From Ashinkailepas kermadecensis (Eukaryota > Arthropoda > Thecostraca > Neolepadidae), in assembly GCA_034440615.1 (NCBI GenBank), contig JAOTOM010002272.1:32884-96883 (forward strand): a stretch of DNA of 64,000 nt. The letters run 5' to 3'. Within the stretch, counting starts at the first letter, position 1. The number at the start of each line of letters is the position of its first letter. The notes under the pieces are model-generated. The model had not been told where the DNA came from. It searched no databases and was given only the letters and a program-made list of their open reading frames with translations. Positions 34,744 to 45,925 of the stretch are shown here, piece after piece. Both the position numbers and the translations under genes were made by a program.

Positions 34744-35984
34744 TATGCTTGTTGACTGACGTCATTAGGAAGTTGGTCTTGGAAAATTTAGTGTACTACT
34801 GATATAAAATATTAATATATTGTTAAGTGTTACCGAAGAAGTACAGCAGGATGACATAATGCCGGCGCTATCATACAGGTAATTATAAGATGTGGAAAGT
34901 TGCTACCTGGGCTATTCCCCCCCCAGTTCAATCGTGCTATGAACCCCATGGTTCGTGAGTGCGCAGCTTTCTTGACCTCTGGGTTCGGCTGTGTCAAGAC
35001 CCGGCCGGATAAAGACCGTAAAGTCACCCTAACAAGAATTCGGACTACATTTCTCTTAAAAAAATTCCCAAATGGCTGGCAAGGTTCGATATATGAGCAG
35101 CGTAGGACTCTGGTGTCTCGATCGAATTGGGTCACTAAGTACTGTCAACGCATTGTGTTGTTTGAGAACTCAACTTTGGGGCTTAAAGTGTCTGTGACGC
35201 TATCGTGCCTGCCTTGTGCTCTACAGGAGCGGTGAAGAGAACTGGAGCTACCAGCGCTACATCCCGCAGGGGTGTCGAACGTGCCATTGGGTAATGGTTT
35301 ATGGGCGCCGAGTGTGGCACCGAGACCGCACCCGTGACCATGCGGCATCCGCCCAGTAGGAACCGAATGTGGGCGTGTACATTGTATCACTGCGTAGGGG
35401 CCTCGTTCATTCATTGTCATCAGAGGTGTTGAGCTGATAAATATATCAGTTCGATGCATGTACGATGTGTGAAAGGTGACTGATGCATTTAGGTGAATTT
35501 TCGAACACTCCACACACAGCCAACGATTTGTAATCCTGACCATTACTACACGACTAATCAATCATTTATAATTGCATCACTAAAATTAACTTGCTATGGG
35601 TGACTTCATGCCTGCCATGCTAAGTGGAGCTTTTTGTGTGAACACCGGCCCTGCTACCCGATGGACCAGTTGCCGCGTTTCCACTCTTCGTCTTCATCTC
35701 ACCAGAAAGTAATGTCATGTTCGCCATGTAACCAACGTAACTAAGCATGTATCTTCACTTCACGACGACGTAGTTCGAGCATCGGTTAGTGCATCATCCA
35801 TAGTGCATTCGTCCATAGTGCGTTCGTCCATAGCCATCATATGATGGCTATGAATAAAGAGTGCAATGGATGAAATTCGCTCATGAATTCCGCAGCAATG
35901 GCAGATCCCAGGAGCAGAAGACTCTATTCTTTCTCTCTTCTTTCTCCTTGCTCTCTTCTTTCTCCAATACATGCTGTGCATTGC
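34744..35984. other. No gene recognised
   Basis: Short open frames only. 35785-35850 carries four copies of a CATAGTGC/TCCATAG word, one forming a CATCATATGATG palindrome. Confidence 0.4.
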
Positions 35985-36160
35985 CCTTATCGAGCCCATG
36001 GCTGGCCCATATATGGGCGTGCCCACATGAATCCCACATCTAGCACATCTGGGACCCAGCTGGATCCCACGACAAACCCATATGGGGCCGATGTGGGTTG
36101 CCCATGTGGGGCCCGTATGGGTGCCCATCTGGGAATGCTGGCTGGGAATGTTTATGGCAC
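35985..36160. repeat. CCCAnnTGGG palindromic-word cluster
   Basis: Dense copies of short palindromes: CCCATATATGGGCG, CCCATATGGGGCC, CCCATGTGGGG, CCCATCTGGG, with ATCCCACRWC-like links. The pattern resembles the interiors of the palindromic word-repeat elements at 25.3 and 38.5 kb but with a different word. Confidence 0.7.
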
Positions 36161-36519
36161 ATACAGCACTACTAAATCACCCGTAGTGAAATACTACCTG
36201 ACAGCCACCTAGAGACATAATGAAACTAGCAACAGCTAACAGAAACATGCACTGCCTATCTCTCACCACACGCATTAACTGCCAGTTTCACATCGGCCAC
36301 CATGAGTAACAATGTACCAGCTGCAGGTGGTACACAACATTTGAAGTTACCTCAGATTGTTTACTGTTGTTGGAGCTTTGTAGCCTTTTCCAAATGGACT
36401 GCTTGCATTCATGTAGTCAAAAGCTTCATCCGCCAACAGAATGAACCTAGCGTGGGTCCAGCACCAAACGAACTCTGGGGTTCCAGCCTGAAGGTGAAGA
36501 ACAACTGTCTGCTTTAACA

Positions 36520-38200
36520 ACCGTACCTACCGAGGTAATTTTGCAGCTCAAGGCAATTTTCGATATCTTGGATTTTTTTTTTTTTTTAATGCGATGTTCA
36601 TGAAAGTGCTTAACATGATAGTGGTGTGGCCATTCATTTCCTCCCACAAACACATAATACCCACAAAGGGCCTTGGAGTTGGGTAATATAGCATGAAAAG
36701 TAAAGTTCAAAATAGGAAAAATGCAACATAACCTAATCTAACCTAGCCTTACCTTCCATGCAAGACAACATTTTTAATGCAAAATTTCTGAACATTTTTT
36801 CTTAACAAAATTCAACTTAAAACACCTAAGCTAAACTAAGTAAACCTAACCTAGCCTGAGCTGTTTTTGAAGAAAAGTATCAAAAAGACTGGCTTCGCTT
36901 AACATAAACTGCCACAAACTGCTTTTGAAGAAAAACAAGTTCTATTTTTAAATGAAACATCTCAGAAAAATAAAAACAAGATTGTTTGATATTTGTTTTC
37001 CAACTTAGAGAAGAGCCTAACCTAACCTAACAAAATCTAATCTCTTTGTATTCTTCATGAAGGTAAACTGTGTGTAAAACTTGTCTCTTGGTTAATTTAA
37101 ACTACAATAATACTATCTGCAGTGGTGTAGCATTGTATGCTTTTTGGAGGGCACTTGCCCCCTCCCCTCAATGTTGGCTGTCCCCCACCCCAATAATTTC
37201 AATCGTTAACATGATACCCTATAAGGTATGCACCCAATCCGTTTTAGCCTGCCCATTACCTTCGTGTATTGTACCCCCCCTCCTCCAGAAAAATGTCATT
37301 TTCAGAAACCTACGCTGATGGTTGCCTACGTCTCTGCCAGGGCAAGGTTCGCACTTTTTGTACAGCAGGTGTTTTTAACAACAATATTATTATCGTTTAG
37401 GTTGTTCACAGGATGATGAATCACATGTTTTGCTGGTAAAGTTATGCTTTAAGTTGTTTTATGAATTTTTGGAAGTTATCCTTCGAATGCAATGTTGTAA
37501 AGGTGACTAAGATGATGGAACCATTCGTTTTCTGTGCAAATGCTTCCTTTTTAGTTTGTGCGTAAAATAACACTAGAAAGAATTAAGATTACGATTTAAA
37601 TTAGGTAACATAGCATTAACAGTAATGTTCAAAAATATAAATATAACAGCTCATCCCTATCTTATCCTAGCCTAGGCTCCCCTTCAGAGAAGCACAAATA
37701 TAGCAAATACAATTTGACAAATTTCCAACAATTTGTTTCCTTCAAATTTTCCACGTTAAGAAAAAGGCTGCCTTAACTTAACTTAACCTACTACAAACTG
37801 CTTTTGAAGAAAACCAGGTTCCTTTTTTGTAAATTAAAAATATGAAAAATTTTCCTACTTTTTTATTTGCAATATCCAAACACGCAATGTCATAGAACAT
37901 TCGTTTTGATCAACCAAAGAAATCAACCAAACAAAAAAAGAAAAAAAGGCTAATTCCTGAAGAATATCAAACATTTTGGATGCATTTCCCACAAAAGCGA
38001 ATGGTCCCATCATCTTCATCATGTTCAGAGACGTGTTTGTACATTGTTTTCCTGAAATGTCATGTCTGGTCTAAAGGAAAAAGTTCAACCTAGCCTAATC
38101 TAACCAAACCTAACCCTTTGCCTCATGGAGGTAAAATGTGTGCAAAGCTTATCTTGTAGATACTCTAAACAGCAATAATTCCCTCTTAATTTTTTTCGAA
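36520..38200 (+). repeat. CCTAA-bearing AT-rich repeat, several tandem copies
   Basis: At least three diverged copies (about 36520-37080, 37440-37860, 37960-38190) of the family seen at 18.4 kb: a CCATTCRTTTTC..GCAAATGC block, TTAGGTAACATAGCAT, GTTCAAAATA, a CCTAAYCTAACC block and CCTTCCATGCAAGA. Copy length is several hundred bp. No coding potential. Confidence 0.65.
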
Positions 38201-38519
38201 GCAAAAGCTTAGACTGGGTTAATTGTTTTTTCTTCTGAAGCTTATCTTTATTCTTAATTATTTATTTCCCCCCTTGAAGCCCTACTTTTTGCTATTATTT
38301 TGCTTGCCAACTGAAAAATAAGGAGTAAACTCCATGAATCAGACATGCGCCAGAGCCGCTTTTCGATACTCGGCAAATCGTCCACCCTGCGGTGGGAGCG
38401 CCGGGAAAGGCTGAGATGCAACATGTTGGGTGACCTTGCGAAAACGCGTCATAAATATACGTCAAATATCGTTCGTTTGTCTTTCGAAATATGCGTGTCG
38501 TACGTCGTTTCATCCAGTT

Positions 38520-38815
38520 TGCATGGACATACTCCGGGAAAACCAGTGGGGTTTATGCTGGTTCATAAATCCCACCCGGGTCTCGGCTTCCCCACTGGGA
38601 TTTGCCAGTGGGAATCCCTGGAGGATTCACACTGGGAATAGTATAAAATCCATCGGGGATTGTGTAGGAATCCCATGGTGGATTCCCACAGAGAACAGCA
38701 TGGGATTCCCACACGATTGTCTCATGGGGAATGCTTCATATCCTGACAAGAACAATCCCATACAATTTGATGGGTCAATCCCACGGGATTTTTTCACTAG
38801 GGTGAATTTCTTCTT
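38520..38815. mobile_element. Palindromic word-repeat element (TGGGATTCCCA type)
   Basis: Left part rich in CCAGTGGG and CCCACTGGGATTTGCC, right part in GGATTCCCAC and CATGGGATTCCCACACG, so the two halves are loosely self-complementary. The right end CCCACGGGATTTTTTCACTA and left end CCGGGAAAACCAGTGGG are weak inverted matches. No open frame of note. Confidence 0.5.
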
Positions 38816-38999
38816 TATCACGTCTGTGACACACCAGGTACGGATAATTCTACGCAATGGGCTATATTTGTAGAGGGAAGGTTATGATCATGTATTTCTT
38901 TGCCAAATTAAAAGTAATCATTTGCAGAGAAAATGAGTGGTCAAATCGTCTTCTCACGTTAAAATACATTGTATTTAAAAAAATCCAAAGTATCAAAAT

Positions 39000-39212
39000 T
39001 GTACTGTCTTCAAGTATCTAACCGAACGCGTGGTAACTTCACGGCCCGAACAACTCGGGCGGTCACGCTCCGACCGCGCACCGCGGGACTCACACAAACA
39101 GTACCCGCCCATCCCCCGGCCGCCGCTCTGACGGTGTCACTTAGCGCCACTCTATATTTCACGTGCTGTGTCCGCTACCTAGATGTTGCCACTGGCGCCA
39201 CACAACACCACA
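39000..39212 (-). repeat. Probable 3' LTR of the gypsy element
   Basis: On the minus strand the purine tract GGGGGAGGGGAA (plus 39213-39225) is followed at once by TGTGGTGTTGTGTGGCGCC. This is the layout of a polypurine tract before an LTR start. A possible end is ..GACAGTACA at 39000, giving TG..CA borders and about 213 bp. The 5' LTR was not found, so the boundary is provisional. Confidence 0.4.
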
Positions 39213-39402
39213 TTCCCCTCCCCCTACGAATTAAGCATTGGAGCTTCCCTACAAAGGCAATACAATTCCACGTGCTACAATTACAAATGAAGCGCTACGA
39301 ATTAACATCGCAAATCTTCTCGGTACAATTCAAATAACTAACGCGTACTGCAAAGGAACAAGTACTCTTAACCACGCATCACCTCGTGGCACAACAGCAC
39401 AC

Positions 39403-40006
39403 TTAAACACTCGCACATTTGTCGAACCCGTATCTATCAGGAGCCCGACTGACTCGACCAGATCTGGTCCTCAGTGGCTTCTCGCGCATGCTGGACGGCG
39501 TCGCCGTCGCTTCTTGCTGCGCCTGGTGATGCAGCCGCACCGGCTGACCCAGCTTTGCATGTTGGCCTCCGCCAGACATCTCGTCCCCCTCGGTAGCCTC
39601 CACCAGCGTTGGCGTCTGCTCCCTGGAGACAGTCTCTGCTACTGGTCTCTGATGCTCCTCGCACCATCCGCGGCTGTTTCCTGTGCTTCTCGTAAGTCGA
39701 TCAGCATGCACTCTAGTATCATCATTGAGCACGAAGCTCGCCGGTCCGCACCGCTCCAAGACTTTCGTCGGGCGCGAGAACCTCAATCGCCCTTTACGTG
39801 CCTGCGGCGGGAGACGGTGTCGTACTTTGTCCCCCACGGCGAAGTCGGGAACCTTCACACGATGTGTGCGGTCGAAGTAGGCCTTCTGACGAGCTTACTT
39901 CTGCGACACGCGGTCTCGCAGGTCAGCTGGTCTCGGCCGCAGTCGCCCTCCGACGTCCACCGCCGCGCCGAGCTTGTTGCGCATCGGAAGCCCGTGCAGC
40001 AGCTCG
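39403..40006 (-). pseudogene. Gypsy integrase C-terminal part
   Basis: Minus-strand frames read HGLPMRNKLGAAVDV near 39990, then VKVPDFAVGDKVRHRLPPQ and VLERCGPASFVLNDDTRVHA, then a basic Ser/Arg-rich tail ending RVSRAPDRYGFDKCASV. The GDKV..R and V.....G...Y/F.L.D..R...D pattern is the C-terminal domain of Ty3/gypsy integrases. It continues the integrase at 41.4-42.2 kb across the LINE insertion. At least one stop (near 39893) breaks the frame. Confidence 0.75.
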
Positions 40007-41435
40007 TCTCATGGGAGCTGGCTTACATGACTGAGGAGAAATTGGCTCACAGATTTGCGAGCCAGGGGATCTCATCGGTCTTCCGGCCCCCCGCCCCCAA
40101 AAACAAACCAAACACACACATTCTCATCCTGACTTTCACCTCCAAACAGCAACCCACACACGTCAGAGCAGGTTACATCACCTACAAAGTAACACTACGC
40201 GCACCCCTCCCTCGACGCTGCTCCTTCTGTCAAGGATACGGCCACACGAGGCCTGCAAGCACACAAACCCCACATGCGCCCACTGTGCCGGCCCACACCA
40301 CACCAACACCTGCCACAGCGAAACGTGGCGATGTGTCGGTTGCGACGGCGACCACGGCTCCCGGGACGGGGCCTGCCCTCGGTGGAGGAAGGAGAAAGAC
40401 ATCCTCCGACTCATCCACTTAGAGGGCTGGGAACCGTCGCGGGCAAGGGCGTGGGCCGCTGAACAGTATCGGTCGCAGCCCGCTCAACCCCTTCGCCACC
40501 AAGAGCCGTCGACACAAACGCACACATTATATACGGCTACTCCACTAGACCCAACCGACTGCTCCAGGAAAACTCAGACAGACCCGACAATAGTCATCAG
40601 ACCAGAACCCACAACACAGAACACGACACAAGCACTGGCACCATCCCCATCCCACACCGTGAAGCACTCAAGTTATCACTCCTACCATGCCCACCAGAAA
40701 CATCTGAAGCACCACCAGCACCACTCACTCGACGCAAAAAACACCCTAACAATTATTGACCAATCACAGACTCCGACAACGAATGCATTGGCTCAGACAC
40801 CTAAGATAACACCACTCAGACTACCCGAGCACCGACAACATGAGCAACCCTCAAACCAAACGCTACATCTACCAACAAACCACACACCACAACCACCAAG
40901 AAATCCAAAACTCGCACCAAAATCACCCGACACTAAACAGCATCCGAACAAACAAAATCCGAAAAATCCCCCCTCCCACACTTTCCAAACTCTACCTATG
41001 ACGTGTAAAAAGAGAGAAAAAAACAAAAACCAAACAAACAAACAAACTAACAGGCAGGTGTATGGACGCCAACACCACGGCCTAAAACAAACGTGAAAAG
41101 AAAAGTAAAGAACAAAAAAAACAAATAAACAAAACGACAACAACAACAAACAAAATAAAAACAAACAGACAAAAACAAAAGCAAACAAACAGACCAAAAA
41201 AGCAAACAAACATACAAACAAAAGAGAGAGAAAGACAAAAAGAACTCAACAAAACTCATCACAGTGTATGACATGACATGTGTTCTTGCAATGTTCACTC
41301 GAAAGGCGATGACCCTACCTCTCCCCCAACTACGACCCGGCACCGCCCGGACCACCATCTTCAACTCATCTACCAGGACGTAAACAGCCGATATCACCTG
41401 ACGGTGGCAGGCTGGTAAACTTCAATCAACAACAA
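40007..41435 (+). mobile_element. ORF1-only LINE insertion in the gypsy element
   Basis: A plus-strand insert with ORF1 features: MTEEKLAHRFASQG, THILILTF, VRAGYITYKVTLRAPLPRRC and a zinc-knuckle region beginning CSFCQGYGHT, after which a one-base shift is needed to continue the second knuckle. A Pro/Thr/Asn-rich C-terminal part follows, then A-rich low complexity (about 41010-41230). It ends in ATCAACAACAACAACA. CAGCAGCTCG (39997-40006) and CAACAGCTCG (41436-41445) flank it as an imperfect 10-bp TSD. The insert goes from ORF1 to tail with no endonuclease or RT. Confidence 0.7.
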
Positions 41436-42191
41436 CAACAGCTCGGCTGGACTGCGACCGGTGGTTGCCTGGGTCGTGCTCCGGTATGACAGCAGAAACA
41501 GCTGGAGATACTGAGAACGATCAGCCTGCTCGAGATCTGCTGTCTGAAGTGCTGCCTTGATCGTCTTGTTCGCCCGCTCCACATGGCCCGATGACTACGG
41601 ATGATAAGGCAACACTTTTATGTGAGCGACCCCCACACTGCGCAGGTACGAGACGAATCGTTCAGACGTGAAAGCCGATCCACAATCTGACACTATTTCT
41701 CTCAGGCAACCTTCTCGATACGCGAGCTTCTCAATGAACTGCACGACCACGTCAGATGTTGGGTGCTCACAAACCCCAACCTCAATCCACTTCGAGAAGT
41801 AGTCGATGCCGACGATCGCAAATCTCTGTCCAGGGCGACCACATGCCATGGGACCGATGAAATCAAGCCTGAGCTTAGACCATGGCTTGTCAGGTAGCGT
41901 GACGGGCTGCAGAGGCGCATACCTAGGCGCCGCCGTCTTATCTGCCACCGAACATATCTTGCAGTCCTTGGCATTCTGCTCCACTGCCTGATCCATACCA
42001 GGCCACCAGTACAGTTCACGCAGTCTCTGCTTGGTGCGAACTATACCTTGATGCCCTTCGTGGGCAAGTTCCACCAGTGGTGTCTGCAGATCTGCTGGTA
42101 CCAGAACCCGGCCACCTCGCAGGACGACGTCGTCCATCACAGTCAGCTCCTCTGGAAGCAGCTCGGTAGGGATCGCATGCCGTAACAACAT
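41394..42191 (-). pseudogene. Gypsy integrase, zinc-binding and catalytic parts
   Basis: Minus-strand frame 41595-42191 has the H-X3-H ... C-X2-C zinc motif (LAHEGHQG ... DCKIC) and catalytic blocks: LDFIGPM for the first Asp, VSDCGSAF for the second (usual SDNG is SDCG here). An in-frame TAG follows LPYHP. The frame then resumes as SSGHVERANKTIKAALQ, carrying the catalytic Glu, to SPAELL, where the LINE insertion cuts it. Confidence 0.85.
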
Positions 42192-43140
42192 CTCCGATAA
42201 CGAAACACCTCCTCGTGAGTAACGAACGTGGTCAAGTTTTTAGACTCCTCGTGAAGCACGAGCTGATGATAAGCGGCTTTCATGTCGAGAGTCGAGAATA
42301 CTTGCTCTCCCACTAACTGGACTAGCATCTCCTGCATATCCGGCAATGGGTACGCGCTGGTTGACACTGCCTTGTTAACCTCACGGAGATCAACACACAG
42401 TCTGAGCTGACCAGATCGGCGCCTGGATACCACGATGGGAGAAATCCACGGTGATCCGTCGACTCTCTCGATGATCTGCCGGTCTTCCAGTTCCTGCAGA
42501 TGGCGTTTCAATTCCTCTCGAAGGGCAAACGGCACTGGTCTCAGCTTCTGCTGCATGGGGACGGCGTCTTCACGAAGCTGGGCTCTGTGAACGAAGCCCT
42601 TGATGGGTGGCAGGGTACTCTCGCCCTCACCCTCTGACGTGACCTCTGCGCTGGTCACTGGCTGGTTCACAGCGCACACAGCTGACCCGTACTTGACGGA
42701 GATACGCAGACCTCTCTGCAGGTCCCTGCCGAGGAGCGGCGTACCGCCGTCCACCACGGACAGGCAGCCCTGGCAGCCTCGCCCGTCTTCGATCTCCACC
42801 GTTGCCGAGATGACTCCAGCCACCATCAGCTGACCGCCTCCGTACGCCTGCAGGCTGGCTGTCGTGGACTTCAGAGGAATGTGACACATGGCATTCTCAT
42901 AAATCCGCTGTGGAATGATGGACACGGCTGCACCGGTGTCCACGAGCATATTCACCCAATAGCCTCCTATCTTGATCTTCATTTTCAAGGCAGAATCATT
43001 CTGCTCAATAGCAAGAATATGCACAGTGTCCGATTCAACAGCGCTCACTGCTCTGACCTGCTTTTTACATTTCACAGCAAAATGTCCCAAGGTCCCACAT
43101 TTCCTGCATTTTTGTCCCTTCGCTGGACACACGTCATCCG
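42192..43140 (-). pseudogene. Gypsy Gag-Pol remnant: zinc knuckle, protease, truncated RT
   Basis: The minus-strand frame from 43132 starts with a CCHC knuckle (CRKCGTLGHFAVKC), then an aspartic protease site (MLVDTGAAVSIIP). RT follows: RPVPFALREELKRHLQELE, WISPIVVSRRRSGQLRLCVD and STLDMKAAYHQL. It breaks off just after THEEVFRYRR, before the YxDD box, and joins the integrase region in another frame. The rest of RT and all of RNase H are deleted. Upstream, a TATAACCTCTTTCTTCGC word is duplicated (43154 and 43179). Confidence 0.85.
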
Positions 43141-43382
43141 TCGAAATATGTTCTATAACCTCTTTCTTCGCTATGATTTATAACCTCTTTCTTCGCACAT
43201 TCGGAAAAGATCATAGTTTGCTCTAATTTTACCAGCGCTCCGAAGTTTGGCACTTCTATCGCTAGGTGGCAGTACAGTATGGAGAAACAAATGGGTCCTG
43301 GATCTATTTTTCTCTGATTTTCCGGTAATGTAGTGGCGTATTCCTGGGCTTTAGAAGTTTCTTCGTGATAATTTGCGTAACA
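43141..43382. other. No gene recognised; upstream limit of gypsy remnant
   Basis: No further Gag homology and no 5' LTR were seen. GCTAGGTGGCAGTACA at 43261 resembles the dispersed GGTGGC word. Confidence 0.35.
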
Positions 43383-43468
43383 GAAATGTATTCTCGTTGG
43401 TTGGTTATTTGAGTTTTAGGGCGCATCGACTAGGTTTGGTCATTTAGAGCCCATGAAATATATTCTCG
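43383..43468 (-). mobile_element. 58-bp LINE-tail insertion with 14-bp TSD
   Basis: GAAATGTATTCTCG (43383-43396) and GAAATATATTCTCG (43455-43468) differ at one base and flank a 58-bp body. On the minus strand the body starts at ATGGGCTC, contains GATGCGCCCTAAAACTC and ends AATAACCAACCAA. One stem arm has mutated, in line with an older copy. Confidence 0.85.
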
Positions 43469-44541
43469 ACTGACGTTACACACTTAGGTATATGAACGTC
43501 GCTTCCCTGCCTGACTTATGTGACAATTCGAATTAAATTAAAATATTTAAAGAAAAATCCCATCTCAGAAACTTTTCCCGTTGAAGGACAATTTAACCAA
43601 CATGAATTTCCAACGAAAATATTTTACATTTTCACTGGCCTCGTATCAGTCAGGCTAGGTCACGAGGTTCGGAAATAAAAATGTTGGCAAATAAAAGATA
43701 ATGACGTCGGGTAATCCTTGTTCCATTACAAATATATGATATGTGGTTTCATCTCGTATGCACTTCTCGATTCGTTTGGTCCATTGGTTCGCGAACTATT
43801 CCAGTTGAAACCGAGCCGATTCGGCGCACTAAAATTGGTAATATTCCAACCTAAGCATTCCCGTTTCACACCATAAACCAATTGACAACAGATAATTTCG
43901 GCGCAACCCGTTCTCCCACCAGCCCGGAGTCACTTACGTGCAATTTGTTGACCAGGTCGCAACCGAATTGTGCTCTTTCACGTGGTGTCACACATGCCGT
44001 TCCCTGTGACGTGAGCCGAGCCGAGGGTCAATATGTGATCGTTGCGTTTTACATAGAAACAAACCCAGCCCCTTGTTAAACAGAAATGGGGGGGGGGGGG
44101 CACGAAAATTGAGCGCGTGGCAACAGCATGTTTCAGCCACCCCTACAAATTGTACGTGTCCGAATAGCCCGGTGAGGGACCACCCACTCACCAAATTTGA
44201 TAGATCCATTACTCGCTGCTCTCAACTAGGAGGTGCCCCACTGAAAATAGCACGCGCATGACGGTCACACGGTTCAGTGCACTCGACCGTCGACCACAAA
44301 AGCACGCAGACCGCCATGGTGCGCATGTCTCCACGAAATGTCCTATTCGTGCGACTTGTGATATATGCTTTGGCCCTGGCCAACGTATTTCGAAATGACA
44401 CTGGTTGACGACACGTGGCACGTGCCCCACGTGCCACGACCATAATATGTCCGCCGGACCGCCGCATCACGTCTGCAAAATTTGGGCGCAATCGACCTTT
44501 CCGTTTTGGCACAGTATGCGTCAAAGCGGTACGTACAGACA
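43469..44541. other. No gene recognised
   Basis: Short open frames only. 44088-44102 is a G-run. GGTGCCCCACTGAAAATAGC-type unique sequence; no repeat family assigned. Confidence 0.35.
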
Positions 44542-45715
44542 GATGATGATGATTATTGGGGTTTTAGGGTGCGTCTACCCATGTGGGTTATATTGCACCC
44601 ATAACAAACTCACTTAGACACGCGTCAGATTGTCACGTTCAAATAAAAGATGTCTGGTGGAGTAAGATATCACCTAGGCAGGGGCATATGTCACTTGGAA
44701 TCGCATCTCCGCGAGGAAGCCCAAAACTGCTCTGCTATATATAAATCGGGAATCGTTTCCCAATAAGTCAACTAATCTCAGAGTATTCGCATCATATCCG
44801 AAGTGCCGCCTGCGTTCATCTGCGTATGCTGGGCACGCCACCAGCACATGGTACACAGTCAGCGCGGGATTACACTTCACACATTCCGGCCTGTCGTCCC
44901 CGCACAGTAAATACCCATGTGTTGCTAGCGTGTGACCAATTCTGAGACGACAAATGGCCACTTCGTCCCTTCTAATTCGACTGAATGACGAGGGCCACAG
45001 CGCCAAGTGTGGTTTGATTCACTTCAATTTGTTTAGTTCTATTCGGTCCCAGCTGTCCTGCCACTGCCTGAAAAGAAATGATGATATAGTTTGGTAGTGG
45101 TCACTAGCAGGAAGTGGCAGCGCACGACGACATGGTGCGTGTGCCGCATGCCCTGCAGCCTGATCTGCCAACTCATTTCCACGGATTCCTACATGTGCTG
45201 GAATCCAGCAAAGTGAGACCTGCTTTCCCATACGATGGAGCGAAGTGAGTTGCAATAAAATGTGTCGTACAATGACGTTTTGGGGATTAAAACTACGCAA
45301 TGCCAAGATAATGCTGAGAGAGTCAATCAGGATAACATGTAAAACCTCGTCATCAACTTCGATGTACGCCAGTGCTTTGTTGATGGCGATCAACTCGGCA
45401 ATGAAGACCGTGGAGTGTGGCGGCAGGGATAATGATCTTGTGACGGATCCTCTCACGAAGGCACTACCCACTCCGGTGTTTATCTTCAAGCATCCGTGTA
45501 GGTAATGAGGTGATTATGATACGTTGTGGATATATGCTCTAACGAGTGTAGGTGTAGCTCCTCTTTTGTGACATCCCGCTTTCTCATGTCCGCGAGGGAA
45601 ATATCGATAGAGGGGGAGATCAGCTCCCACGGAGGAGTAGACAGTTCTTCATATTGCCGAATTCCTTGTAATCGTATTTCCATTTGTCCCAGGAGCGTCC
45701 TCATTCGCACACAGT
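44542..45715 (-). mobile_element. I-like LINE 3' part with RNase H
   Basis: Minus strand: a linker (IRQYEELSTPPWELISPSID), LITYTDA (first RNase H Asp), a frameshift at about 45488, then GVGSAFVRG, AELIAINKALAYIE (catalytic Glu), LIDSLSIILAL and HVGIRGNELADQAAGHAA (fourth-block Asp). One in-frame TGA at 45021-45019 precedes the C-terminal block RIGHTLATHGYLLCG, ECVKCNPALTVYHVLVACPAY, ERRRHFGYD. The 3' UTR ends with a GGGTGC/GCACCC hairpin and a CCCCAATAATCATCATCATC tail. An RNase H domain and trinucleotide tail fit the I clade. 5'-truncated. Confidence 0.85.
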
Positions 45716-45722
45716 AAGGAGT

Positions 45723-45912
45723 TCCTCTCCTAATGTTGGTTGGTTATTGGCTTTACGACACGTCAACCGTTGAGTCATGTAGCGTCGCCAATCTCTCACG
45801 CCGATTGGTCGCGGGCGAAGAGTAGCGACAGGTGAGATTCGAACCCACAACCTTTCGATTGTGAGACGAGCATCTTACCCCTAGACCACCCGTCCCCCTC
45901 CTCTCCTAATGT
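45723..45912 (-). mobile_element. Complete tRNA-SINE with LINE-type tail and 14-bp TSD
   Basis: TCCTCTCCTAATGT at 45723-45736 and 45899-45912 flank a 162-bp body. Minus-strand order: box A region GGTCTAGGGGTAAGATGCTC, box B GGGTTCGAATCTC, body CGACCAATCGGCGTGAGAGA, tail GGCGACGCTACATGACTC..GTTGACGTGTCGTAAAGCC, then AATAACCAACCAA. A full-length, TSD-flanked copy sets the family's structure. It sits 10-25 bp from another LINE-tail insertion. Confidence 0.9.
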
Positions 45913-45925
45913 GATTACGAAGGAC

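Noticed and set aside
41047..41397. Phe/Cys/Leu-rich membrane-like protein on the minus strand
   Set aside because: It is the antisense of the A-rich low-complexity region in the ORF1-only LINE insertion.
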